The notes beneath the pieces are model-generated. The model was not told the DNA's origin. It did no database searches and worked only from the letters and a program-made list of their open reading frames with translations. The translations under genes and the position numbers were made by a program. A DNA stretch of 32,750 bases from Pseudonocardia halophobica (lineage in GTDB: Bacteria > Actinomycetota > Actinomycetes > Mycobacteriales > Pseudonocardiaceae): NCBI RefSeq assembly GCF_027922425.1, contig NZ_BSFQ01000062.1, forward strand, positions 1-32,750. The letters are read 5' to 3'. Below are positions 1 through 7,430 of this stretch, piece by piece (within the stretch, counting starts at the first letter, position 1; every line of letters starts with the position of its first letter).

Positions 1-2442
1 CTCCGGCGACGATCCGGTGTGCCCGGTGACGGCCCGCGCCAGCCGCGCGTCGGCAACAACCCGTTCGGCGTCGGCTCGGGCGCCCCGCCGCGCCCGGCCG
101 CCCCGCGTCCCGGCCCGCCGCCCCAGCAGGGTGGCGGTGGCCAGCAGGGCGAGGGTCGTCCCGGTGGCGGCGGCGCGCCGCGTCCCGGTCCCGGCGCCGG
201 TGGGCCCCGCCCGCCGCAGCGCTCCGGTGAGGCCGGTCGCGGTGGCCCGCGGCCGAACCCGGGCAACATGCCCCCGCGGCCGAACCCCGGCATGATGCCC
301 GCCCGTCCGGCGGGTGGTCGTCCCGCGCCCGGTGGGCGTGGTGGTCCCGGCGGCGGTCGTGGTGGCCCCGGCGGACGTCCGGGTGGTCCGGGCGGTCGTC
401 CCGGCGGCGGTGGCGGCGGCTTCCGTCCCGGTGGCGGTGGCCCCGGTGGCGGTGGCGGCGGTGCCCCGGCGGGCGGCGGCTTCCGCGGTCGTCCCGGTGG
501 CGGCGGCGGTCGTGGCCGCGGCGGCACCGCGGGTGCCTTCGGTCGTCCCGGCGGTCCGGCCCGCAAGGGCCGCAAGTCGAAGCGGCAGAAGCGCCAGGAG
601 TTCGACTCGATGCAGGCCCCCTCGGTGGGCGGCGTCCGCCTGCCCAAGGGCCAGGGCGAGACGATCCGGCTGCCGCGCGGCGCGTCGCTGACGGACTTCG
701 CCGAGAAGATCAACGCCAACCCGGCGTCGCTGGTCCAGGTGCTGTTCCACCTGGGCGAGATGGTCACGGCCACGGCCTCGGTCGCGGACGAGATCCTCGA
801 GATGCTCGGCACCGAGATGAACTACAACGTCCAGGTCGTCAGCCCGGAGGAGGAGGACCGCGAGCTGCTCGACAGCTTCGACATCTCCTTCGGCGACGAG
901 GGCGACGAGGAGGACTGGGTCGTCCGGCCGCCGGTCGTGACCATCATGGGTCACGTCGACCACGGTAAGACCCGCCTGCTCGACACGATCCGCAAGGCGA
1001 ACGTCCGCGAGGGCGAGGCCGGCGGCATCACCCAGCACATCGGCGCCTACCAGGTGCAGACGGAGCTGGAGGGCATCGAGCGGCCGATCACCTTCATCGA
1101 CACCCCGGGTCACGAGGCGTTCACCGCCATGCGTGCCCGCGGGGCGAAGTCCACGGACATCGCGGTGATCGTGGTCGCGGCGGACGACGGCGTCATGCCC
1201 CAGACGGTCGAGGCGATCAACCACGCCCAGGCGGCCGACGTGCCGATCGTGGTCGCGGTGAACAAGATCGACGTCGAGGGCGCCAACCCGGCGAAGATCC
1301 GCCAGCAGCTGACCGAGTACAACCTGGTCGCGGAGGAGTACGGCGGCGACACGATGTTCGTCGACATCTCCGCGAAGCAGGGGACGAACATCGAGCAGCT
1401 GCTCGAGGCGATCCTGCTCACCGCGGACGCGGCGCTGGACCTCCGGGCCAACCCGGACATGGAGGCCCAGGGCGTCACCATCGAGGGTCACCTCGACCGT
1501 GGCCGCGGCCCCGTCGCGACCGTGCTGGTCCAGCGCGGCACGCTGCGGGTCGGCGACTCGATCGTCGCGGGCGACGCCTCCGGGCGCGTCCGGCGGATGG
1601 TCGACGAGCACGGCGCGGACGTCACCGAGGCGCTCCCGTCGCGTCCGGTGCAGGTCATCGGTCTGACCTCGGTCCCGGGTGCGGGCGACACGTTCCTCGT
1701 CGTCGACGAGGACCGGGTGGCCCGGCAGATCGCGGACCGCCGGCGGGCGCGCGAGCGCAACGCCGAGCTGGCCAGCCGCCGCAAGCGCGTGTCGCTCGAG
1801 GACCTCGACGCCGCGCTGAAGGAGACCAGCACCCTCAACCTGATCATCAAGGGTGACAACTCGGGTACCGTCGAGGCCCTCGAGGACGCCCTGATGAAGC
1901 TGGACGTGGGTGAGGACGTCGACCTGCGGGTGATCCACCGCGGCGTCGGTGGCATCACCGAGGGCGACATCAACCTCGCCATCGCGGACAACGTCATCGT
2001 CATGGGCTTCAACGTCCGTGCCGAGGGCAAGGCCACGGAGCTGGCCAACCGCGAGGGCGTGGAGATCCGCTACTACTCGGTGATCTACCAGGCGATCGAG
2101 GAGATCGAGCAGGCCCTGAAGGGCATGCTCAAGCCCGAGTACGAGGAGGTCGAGCTCGGCCGCGCGGAGGTCCGCGAGGTCTTCAAGTCCTCCAAGTTCG
2201 GCACGATCGCCGGTTGCCTCGTGATGAACGGCGAGATTCGCCGCAACGCCCGCGGGCGGCTGCTGCGCGACTCGGTGGTCATCGCGGAGAACCTGCCGAT
2301 CAGCTCGCTGCGCCGCTTCAAGGACGACGTGGTCGAGGTCCGCGAGGGCTTCGAGTGCGGTCTCACCCTGGGCACGTACAGCGACATCAAGGTCGACGAC
2401 GTGATCGAGACCTTCGAGATGCGGGAGAAGCCCCGCGCGTGA
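1..2442 (+). CDS. infB: Translation initiation factor IF-2 (5' end cut off by the window)
   Basis: IF-2 is the GTPase that brings initiator fMet-tRNA to the 30S subunit and promotes subunit joining. The frame is open from base 1, so the true start lies upstream; 813 residues are present. In window numbering there is a Gly/Pro/Arg-rich disordered region to about residue 190, a basic linker, an IF2-N helical domain from about 220, then the G domain with GHVDHGKT (G1, 317-324), DTPGH (G3, 367-371) and NKID (G4, 421-424), followed by the IF2 beta-barrels and the C-terminal fMet-tRNA-binding domain. It heads a forward run with DUF503, rbfA and a DHH gene, the usual actinobacterial nusA-infB-rbfA neighbourhood. 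The catalytic part is intact and identification is secure; only the N-terminus is missing. Confidence 0.98.
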   Translation, partial: LRRRSGVPGDGPRQPRVGNNPFGVGSGAPPRPAAPRPGPPPQQGGGGQQGEGRPGGGGAPRPGPGAGGPRPPQRSGEAGRGGPRPNPGNMPPRPNPGMMPARPAGGRPAPGGRGGPGGGRGGPGGRPGGPGGRPGGGGGGFRPGGGGPGGGGGGAPAGGGFRGRPGGGGGRGRGGTAGAFGRPGGPARKGRKSKRQKRQEFDSMQAPSVGGVRLPKGQGETIRLPRGASLTDFAEKINANPASLVQVLFHLGEMVTATASVADEILEMLGTEMNYNVQVVSPEEEDRELLDSFDISFGDEGDEEDWVVRPPVVTIMGHVDHGKTRLLDTIRKANVREGEAGGITQHIGAYQVQTELEGIERPITFIDTPGHEAFTAMRARGAKSTDIAVIVVAADDGVMPQTVEAINHAQAADVPIVVAVNKIDVEGANPAKIRQQLTEYNLVAEEYGGDTMFVDISAKQGTNIEQLLEAILLTADAALDLRANPDMEAQGVTIEGHLDRGRGPVATVLVQRGTLRVGDSIVAGDASGRVRRMVDEHGADVTEALPSRPVQVIGLTSVPGAGDTFLVVDEDRVARQIADRRRARERNAELASRRKRVSLEDLDAALKETSTLNLIIKGDNSGTVEALEDALMKLDVGEDVDLRVIHRGVGGITEGDINLAIADNVIVMGFNVRAEGKATELANREGVEIRYYSVIYQAIEEIEQALKGMLKPEYEEVELGRAEVREVFKSSKFGTIAGCLVMNGEIRRNARGRLLRDSVVIAENLPISSLRRFKDDVVEVREGFECGLTLGTYSDIKVDDVIETFEMREKPRA
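100..555 (+). repeat. Gly/Pro/Arg low-complexity segment in infB
   Basis: The DNA is an almost unbroken series of GGN, CCN and CGN codons, with irregular GGRGGPGG- and RPGGGG-like peptide units. It encodes the unstructured N-terminal extension typical of actinobacterial IF-2. It is low-complexity coding sequence, prone to length change and misassembly, and not an independent element. Confidence 0.85.
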
Positions 2443-2453
2443 TCGAACTCGGC

Positions 2454-2482
2454 GGCGCGGTCGGTACCCCACCGGCCGCGCC
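2454..2482 (+). terminator. Strong hairpin between infB and the DUF503 gene
   Basis: The arms 2454-2465 and 2471-2482 pair over 12 bp (one T-G wobble) around the loop ACCCC, starting 12 nt after the infB stop. There is no T-tract, so it may be a U-less actinobacterial terminator, an attenuator or an mRNA 3'-end stabiliser. Downstream genes face the same way, so full termination is not certain. Confidence 0.5.
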
Positions 2483-2496
2483 GTCGCGCAGGTGAC

Positions 2497-2790
2497 ATGT
2501 ACGTAGGAGCACTGGAGCTGGACGTCCTGCTCGGGGACGTCCACTCGCTCAAGCAGAAGCGCTCCGCCGTGCGGCCCGTCGTGGCCGAGCTGCGGCGGCG
2601 CTTCGCGGTGTCCGCCGCCGAGGCGGGGCACCTGGACCTGCACCGCCGTGCCCTGATCGGGGTGTCCTGCGTCGCCGCGGACCCCCGGCACGTCACGGAC
2701 GTGCTGGACTCGTGCGAGCGGCTCGTGGCCGCCCGCCCCGAGCTGGAACTGCTGTCGGCCCGGCACCGGATGCTGGGGCCGGAGGATTGA
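2497..2790 (+). CDS. DUF503 (YlxP-like) small protein
   Basis: This 97-residue protein matches DUF503 (YlxP-like): the opening MYVGALELDVLLGDVHSLKQ and the following KRSAVRPVVAELRRRF helix are the family signature. These proteins are often encoded between infB and rbfA and are thought to act around translation or ribosome assembly, but no reaction is established. The ATG is 54 nt after infB, behind a strong hairpin, with only a weak GGTGA Shine-Dalgarno-like stretch close to it. Length is normal for the family. The family call is firm; function is unknown. Confidence 0.85.
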   Translation: MYVGALELDVLLGDVHSLKQKRSAVRPVVAELRRRFAVSAAEAGHLDLHRRALIGVSCVAADPRHVTDVLDSCERLVAARPELELLSARHRMLGPED

Positions 2791-2859
2791 ACGGCGCGTG
2801 AGCGGAGATCCTCGACCCGTCGACGGTCGCCGTGCACGACTCGCAGGGAGGAGCGCGTC

Positions 2860-3327
2860 ATGGTGGACCAGGCCCGCGCCCGCCGGTTGGCGAAGCGGAT
2901 CTCGCAGATCGTCGCCGGGGCGCTCGAGCACGAGGTGAAGGACCCGCGCCTGGCGATGGTGACCATCACCGACACCCGGGTCACCGGGGACCTGCGCGAG
3001 GCCACCGTGTACTACACGGTGCTCGGCCGCACGGTCGACGAGGCGCCCGACGGCGCGGGGGCCGCCGCCGCGCTCGAGAGCGCCAAGGGCGTGCTGCGCA
3101 CGATGGTCGGCCGCCAGACCGGTGTCCGGCACACCCCGAGCCTGGCCTTCGTCGCCGACGAGGTCCCGGAGGAGGCCCGCCGGATGGAGGAGCTGCTCGC
3201 CCGCACCCGCGCGTCCGACGCCGAGGTCGCCCGGCTGGCCGCCGGCGCCCGGCACGCCGGCGACGCCGATCCGTACCGCGCGCCGCGCGAGGAGGACCCC
3301 GGGTCCGCCGCGGCCGGGGAGGAGTGA
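2860..3327 (+). CDS. rbfA: 30S ribosome-binding factor A
   Basis: RbfA is a KH-fold protein that binds immature 30S subunits and helps 16S rRNA 5'-end maturation, notably in the cold. The 155-residue product opens with the family pattern RARRLAKRISQIVAGALEHE, then VKDPRLAMVTITDTRVTGDL and a TVYYTVLG strand. The KH-like core ends near residue 118; the rest is an acidic, Ala-rich tail usual in actinobacteria. A strong Shine-Dalgarno sequence, AGGGAGGAG (2845-2853), precedes the ATG by 6 nt and fixes the start. It lies 69 nt after DUF503 and 7 nt before the DHH gene, so it is probably cotranscribed with the latter. Confidence 0.96.
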   Translation: MVDQARARRLAKRISQIVAGALEHEVKDPRLAMVTITDTRVTGDLREATVYYTVLGRTVDEAPDGAGAAAALESAKGVLRTMVGRQTGVRHTPSLAFVADEVPEEARRMEELLARTRASDAEVARLAAGARHAGDADPYRAPREEDPGSAAAGEE

Positions 3328-3334
3328 GCACCCG

Positions 3335-4402
3335 GTGACCGCGCAACCCCGGTTCGCGGCGTTGGGCCCGGACGACCGGGTCGACGCCGACGCCGCGATC
3401 GACCGCGCGGTCACCCTGGCGGTGCGCGACGCCGCCGCCGTCCTGCGCGAGGCGGAGGAGATCGTCGTCCTCGGGCACGTGTCGCCCGACGCCGACACCC
3501 TGGGCAGCGCCCTCGCGCTCGGACTGGCGCTGCACCGGCGCGGCAAGTCGGTGCGGGTGTCCTTCGGCGTGCGTGGCGGGGACGAGTCCGCGCCCGAGTC
3601 CCTGCGCGCGCTCGACTCCGCGGGCCTGCTGGTCCCGGCGTCGGCCGTGCCGGAGGCACCGGAGGTCGTGGTCGCGTGCGACACCGCCGACCAGCACCGG
3701 CTCGGCGTGCTCGCCGGGCGGATCGACGCCGCCGACCGGTCGGTCCTGGTCGACCACCACGCCTCGAATCCCGGTTTCGGCAGCGTGCGCGTGCTCGACC
3801 CGCGGGCCGAGGCGACCGTGATGCTGGTCCGGCGCATCCTCGCCGAGCTCGGCACGCCGCTGGACGCGGAGATCGGCCGCTGCCTCTACGCGGGGCTGGC
3901 CACGGACACCGTCGGCTTCCGGATCGGCGGGCCGGGCCCGCACCTGCTGGCCGCCGAGCTGGTCGAGGTGGGGGTGGACGTCGAGCCGCTGATGCGCGGG
4001 CTCGTCGACTCGCACCCCTTCGCCTGGCTGGGCGCGCTCGGCGGGATCCTCGCCGCCGCCGAGCTGGAGACGGGTGTACCGGCCGGGCGGGCGACGGTGC
4101 ACGCCACCGTGCCGCTCGACGTCGTCCGGCGCTTCCGGCCCGAGGAGGTCGAGAGCGTGGTCGACCACGTCCGCACCGCCGTCGAGGCCGAGGTCACCGT
4201 GGTCCTCAAGCAGGTCGGCGAGACCCGCTGGACCGTGTCGCTGCGCTCGCGGGGCGCGGTCGACGTCGCGGCGGTGGCCGTCGGGCTCGGTGGCGGCGGT
4301 CATCCGCGGGCGGCCGGGTTCACGGTCGACGGGACCCGGGACGAGGTCCTCGCGGCGATCCGGACCGCACTGGCGACGCGGGGACGATCCGGACGAACGT
4401 GA
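3335..4402 (+). CDS. DHH/DHHA1 phosphoesterase (NrnA / CnpB-like)
   Basis: A 355-residue bifunctional-type phosphoesterase. Family members degrade short oligoribonucleotides, dephosphorylate pAp, and in M. tuberculosis (the gene at this position, Rv2837c/CnpB) hydrolyse c-di-AMP or pApA. Visible metal-binding motifs are GHVSPDAD (47-54), a lone Asp in ACDTADQ (about 116), and VDHHAS (139-144) in the DHH domain; the DHHA1 domain carries GGGGHPRAAG (about 319-328) near the C-terminus. I chose the GTG because GGGGAGGAG lies 10 nt upstream, within the end of rbfA; longer in-frame starts would overlap rbfA extensively. The substrate cannot be decided from sequence. Confidence 0.92.
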   Translation: MTAQPRFAALGPDDRVDADAAIDRAVTLAVRDAAAVLREAEEIVVLGHVSPDADTLGSALALGLALHRRGKSVRVSFGVRGGDESAPESLRALDSAGLLVPASAVPEAPEVVVACDTADQHRLGVLAGRIDAADRSVLVDHHASNPGFGSVRVLDPRAEATVMLVRRILAELGTPLDAEIGRCLYAGLATDTVGFRIGGPGPHLLAAELVEVGVDVEPLMRGLVDSHPFAWLGALGGILAAAELETGVPAGRATVHATVPLDVVRRFRPEEVESVVDHVRTAVEAEVTVVLKQVGETRWTVSLRSRGAVDVAAVAVGLGGGGHPRAAGFTVDGTRDEVLAAIRTALATRGRSGRT

Positions 4403-4438
4403 TACCTCACGTTCACCGCGTTCTCAGGGTGGGGTGCG

Positions 4439-4461
4439 TACCCTCGGGCCCGACGAGGAGG
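4439..4461 (+). promoter_or_regulatory. Possible promoter and ribosome-binding site of the methyltransferase gene
   Basis: TACCCT (4439-4444) fits the actinobacterial -10 consensus TANNNT, and GAGGAGG (4455-4461) is a strong Shine-Dalgarno 5 nt before the TTG start. No convincing -35 box is visible at normal spacing. The ribosome-binding site is the firmer part. Confidence 0.4.
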
Positions 4462-4466
4462 ACGAC

Positions 4467-5144
4467 TTGACTGCTGAGCCCGCCCTCCCCGCCCCGTCCA
4501 CCCCCCGGGGTGGCGTGGCCGGGAGCATCCCGACCTGCCCCGCACCGCCGCTCGCCGCCGGTCCGCGGCGCGCGTTCCTGGCAGCCGCGGTGCGCAGCCC
4601 GGGCCAGATCGGGGCCGTGGCCCCGAGCTCGCCGAGACTGGCCGACCTGCTGGCCTCGGTGGTCCCCACCCACGGCGCACCGACCGTCGTCGAGCTGGGG
4701 CCGGGCACCGGGTCGGTGTCCGCGGCCATCGCCGAGCGGCTGCCGACCGGCGCGCGGCACCTCGCCGTGGAGCTCGACCCCCGCCTGGCCGCCTACCTGC
4801 GCCGGACCCGTCCGGACATGGAGGTCGTCGACGGCGACGCCGAGCACCTCACCGGACTGCTCGCCGCGCGCTCGGTGCCCCGTGTCGACGCGGTGGTGAG
4901 CGGGCTGCCCTGGTCGCTGTTCGGCGGGGCCACCCAGCGCGCCATCCTCGACCAGGTCGCCACGGCGATCGGTCCGACCGGCGCCTTCGCGACCTTCGCC
5001 TACACCCACACCGCGCCGATGACCACGGCCCGCCGCTTCCGCCGGATGCTGTCGGAGGTGTTCGACGAGGTCGTGGTCAGCCGGACGGTCTGGCGCAACC
5101 TGCCCCCCGCGTACGCCTACGTCTGCCGCCGGCCGCGGGCCTGA
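4467..5144 (+). CDS. SAM-dependent methyltransferase (phospholipid N-methyltransferase-like)
   Basis: A 225-residue class I methyltransferase. The SAM motif I is VVELGPGTG (74-82), followed by an acidic strand end VELD (101-104), motif II around VVDGDAE, and SGLPWS (145-150) at the motif IV position. The lead-in AAAVRSPGQIGAVAPSSPRLA is typical of the COG3963 group (annotated phospholipid N-methyltransferase, related to KsgA-type rRNA dimethylases), so the substrate could be a lipid or something else. The TTG start is chosen for its GAGGAGG Shine-Dalgarno and because it avoids overlap with the DHH gene. It is inserted between two genes that are adjacent in M. tuberculosis, and its 3' end overlaps the convergent GNAT gene by 28 bp. 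Confidence 0.8.
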   Translation: MTAEPALPAPSTPRGGVAGSIPTCPAPPLAAGPRRAFLAAAVRSPGQIGAVAPSSPRLADLLASVVPTHGAPTVVELGPGTGSVSAAIAERLPTGARHLAVELDPRLAAYLRRTRPDMEVVDGDAEHLTGLLAARSVPRVDAVVSGLPWSLFGGATQRAILDQVATAIGPTGAFATFAYTHTAPMTTARRFRRMLSEVFDEVVVSRTVWRNLPPAYAYVCRRPRA

Positions 5145-5911
5145 GGCCGGTACCAGAGCGTCCAGCGCGAGACGGGCAGGTACCCCATCGCCCGGTAGAC
5201 GCCGTGCCCGTCGTCGCTGGAGATCAGCGCGGCGGGCAGGGCCGGGTCGGCCAGTGTGGCCGCCCAGGTCACGGCCGCGCCGATGCCGCGGCCGCGGTGC
5301 TCCGGCAGGGTGGCCACGCACTCCACGTCGACCACCCCGTGCCCGGCCCAGGACAGCGCGGTCGCGACCGGCGTGCCGTCGGCGTACGCCAGCCAGAACC
5401 GTGCCGGCCCGCCCAGCAGGGCGGCCGGGGCGGGCGAGGCGGGCGTGGGGAATCCGGCCGCCAGCACGGCGGCCCACTCGGCGAGGCCGGCGGGGTCGTG
5501 CACCTCGGTCACCGTGACGTCCCGCGGCGGCGGCGGGGCGGCCCCGCCCGCGGGCCGCACCATGAAGTGCGGACACCCCATGAGCTGCAGCCCGGCGGAT
5601 CGCAGGTCCGGCGTGGGGTGCGGGGTGATGAGCAGGCAGGGCCGCTCGGGCCCGACGTCCGCGGCGCGCGCCATAGCGAGGTCCACCGGCCCCGCGGACA
5701 GCGCCGCGTTGAGGAACACGCAGGGGGACAGCGCGTCGGCGACCAGGAGCCCGCCGACGCGGCGCACGGTGCCGCCGGCGGCCTCCGCCCACGCCGCGGC
5801 CCGGTCGCTCATGGCCCGCATCGCGGCGAGGGTCAGCGAGTCGCCGGAGGGGGTGGTGTCCTCCCAGCCGGTGACCGGTGCGTCCGTCTCCGTGCTCATC
5901 TCGGCGCTCAT
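5117..5911 (-). CDS. GNAT family N-acetyltransferase
   Basis: 264 residues. The C-terminal half is a GNAT fold: the acetyl-CoA binding motif A is LPEHRGRGIGAAVT, preceded by a VDVECVATL strand, and it closes with the usual YRAMGYLPV. The N-terminal half (about residues 1-125) is not clearly a GNAT domain and may be a degenerate second copy or substrate-recognition region. The acceptor is unknown. Of two nearby ATGs (5911 and 5899) the outer has GGAG about 10 nt upstream. The gene is convergent with the methyltransferase (28-bp overlap) and divergent from the MATE gene. Confidence 0.75.
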   Translation of the reverse strand: MSAEMSTETDAPVTGWEDTTPSGDSLTLAAMRAMSDRAAAWAEAAGGTVRRVGGLLVADALSPCVFLNAALSAGPVDLAMARAADVGPERPCLLITPHPTPDLRSAGLQLMGCPHFMVRPAGGAAPPPPRDVTVTEVHDPAGLAEWAAVLAAGFPTPASPAPAALLGGPARFWLAYADGTPVATALSWAGHGVVDVECVATLPEHRGRGIGAAVTWAATLADPALPAALISSDDGHGVYRAMGYLPVSRWTLWYRPQARGRRQT

Positions 5912-6074
5912 CGCCCTGCTCCAGCGGGTAGACGCGGAACGTGCTCGGTCGACATGCCGGGCTGCGGCATCCCGGAAGGGTAGAGCCGACGAGCGCGGTA
6001 GGGATCCGCAACGCGAACCCGAACGCGGGCGTCGGCCGGCGGGCGCTGTCGGTGCGCTGTGAAACCATGGGCCG
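5912..6074. promoter_or_regulatory. Divergent intergenic region, GNAT / MATE
   Basis: On the reverse strand TACCCT (5977-5982) could be the GNAT -10 box, giving a leader of about 58 nt that contains a small hairpin (ATGCCG 5954-5959 / CGGCAT 5965-5970). I see no clear -10 or Shine-Dalgarno for the forward MATE gene. Confidence 0.3.
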
Positions 6075-7430
6075 GTGAGTTCGCCCGATCACGAGGGGGT
6101 GCCCGCCCGGCAGGTCCTCCGGCTCGCGGTGCAGGCCTTGCCCGTGCTGGCCGCGGAGCCGTTGTACGTGCTGGTCGACACCGCCGTCGTCGGGCGACTG
6201 GGGGCGGTGCCGCTCGCCGGGCTGGCCGTCGCGGGCGTGCTGTTCGCGCAGGTCACCACCGCCCTGAACTTCCTGTCCTACGGCACCACCGCCCGCTCGG
6301 CCCGGCTGCACGGCGCGGGCCGGCGACCCGAGGCGGTCGGCGAGGGCGTGCAGGCCACGTGGGTGGCGCTCGCCGTCGGGCTGCTGGTGCTCGGCGTCGG
6401 CCAGCTCGTCGCGCGACCGGTCGCGAACGCCCTGGGCGACGGCGGCGCGGTCGCCGACGCCGCCGTCGGCTGGCTGCGCATCGCGCCGTTCGGGGCACCG
6501 CTGATCCTGGTCACGCTCGCCGGGAACGGCTGGATGCGCGGTGTGCAGGACACCGCCCGCCCGCTGCGCTATGTCCTGGCCGGCAACGGGCTGTCCGCCG
6601 TGCTCTGCCCGGTGCTGGTCCACGGGCTGGGGTGGGGCCTGGAGGGCTCGGCCGTCGCGAACGTGGCGGCGCAGGTCGTCGTCGCCGGGCTGTTCCTGGT
6701 CGCGCTCGGCCGGGAGAAGAAGGCGCACCCGGAGGTGTCCCTACTCCCGCGGCTGCCCCTGATCCGCGCGCAGCTGTCCATGGGCCGCGACCTGATCCTG
6801 CGCACCGCGGGCTTCCAGATCTGCTTCCTGTCGGCCACGGCGGTGGCGGCGCGGTTCGGGGCGTCGGCGGTGGCCGCGCACCAGGTCGTGCTGCAGCTGT
6901 GGAACTTCCAGGCCCTCGTGCTCGACGCTGTCGCGATCGCCGCGCAGGCCCTCGTCGGCGCCGCGCTGGGTGGGGGCGGCGCCGAGCACGCGAAGGGCGT
7001 GGCGGCGCAGGTGATCCGGTACGGGCTGATCCTCGGCGTGGTGTTCGCGGTCGTGTTCGCCGCGCTCTACCCGGTGCTGCCCGGCCTGTTCACCGGCGAC
7101 GCGGCCACCCTGGACACGATCCCGGAGGCCTGGTGGTTCTTCGTCGCGCTGCAACCCGTGGCCGGCGTGGTGTTCGCGATCGACGGCGTGCTGCTCGGCG
7201 CGGGCGACGCCGCGTTCCTGCGCACCACGACCCTGCTCGCGGCCGTCGCCGGCTTCCTCCCGCTGATCTGGATCTCGCTCGTCGCGGGCTGGGGGCTGGT
7301 CGGGATCTGGACCGGCCTGTCGCTGTTCATGCTGATCAGGTTCGTGGCGGTGGGCCTGCGGACGCGGTCGGGACGCTGGGCGGTGCCGGGCGCGGTGCTG
7401 GGTCCGGCGTCGGACCCGCAGGCAGGCTGA
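6075..7430 (+). CDS. dinF: MATE family efflux transporter, DinF-like
   Basis: A 451-residue integral membrane protein of about 12 helices in two homologous halves, consistent with the MATE family (Na+- or H+-coupled export of drugs or metabolites). The first helix region LAVQALPVLAAEPLYVLVDTAVVGRLG is the DinF-subgroup opening, and AAHQVVLQLWNF around residue 275 is the equivalent in the second half. The GTG start is 4 nt after GGCC with no obvious Shine-Dalgarno, and gives an N-terminus that begins just before helix 1. In M. tuberculosis dinF directly follows the DHH phosphoesterase; here two genes intervene. The 3' end overlaps the sensor-kinase gene tail to tail by 95 bp. Confidence 0.9.
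   Translation: MSSPDHEGVPARQVLRLAVQALPVLAAEPLYVLVDTAVVGRLGAVPLAGLAVAGVLFAQVTTALNFLSYGTTARSARLHGAGRRPEAVGEGVQATWVALAVGLLVLGVGQLVARPVANALGDGGAVADAAVGWLRIAPFGAPLILVTLAGNGWMRGVQDTARPLRYVLAGNGLSAVLCPVLVHGLGWGLEGSAVANVAAQVVVAGLFLVALGREKKAHPEVSLLPRLPLIRAQLSMGRDLILRTAGFQICFLSATAVAARFGASAVAAHQVVLQLWNFQALVLDAVAIAAQALVGAALGGGGAEHAKGVAAQVIRYGLILGVVFAVVFAALYPVLPGLFTGDAATLDTIPEAWWFFVALQPVAGVVFAIDGVLLGAGDAAFLRTTTLLAAVAGFLPLIWISLVAGWGLVGIWTGLSLFMLIRFVAVGLRTRSGRWAVPGAVLGPASDPQAG

Noticed and set aside
5204..5983. Long forward frames opposite the GNAT and kinase genes (also 7561-9087, 8702-10594)
   Set aside because: These are Arg/Gly/Ala/Pro-rich antisense shadows produced by third-position GC bias and have no domain; the reverse-strand genes show clear motifs.
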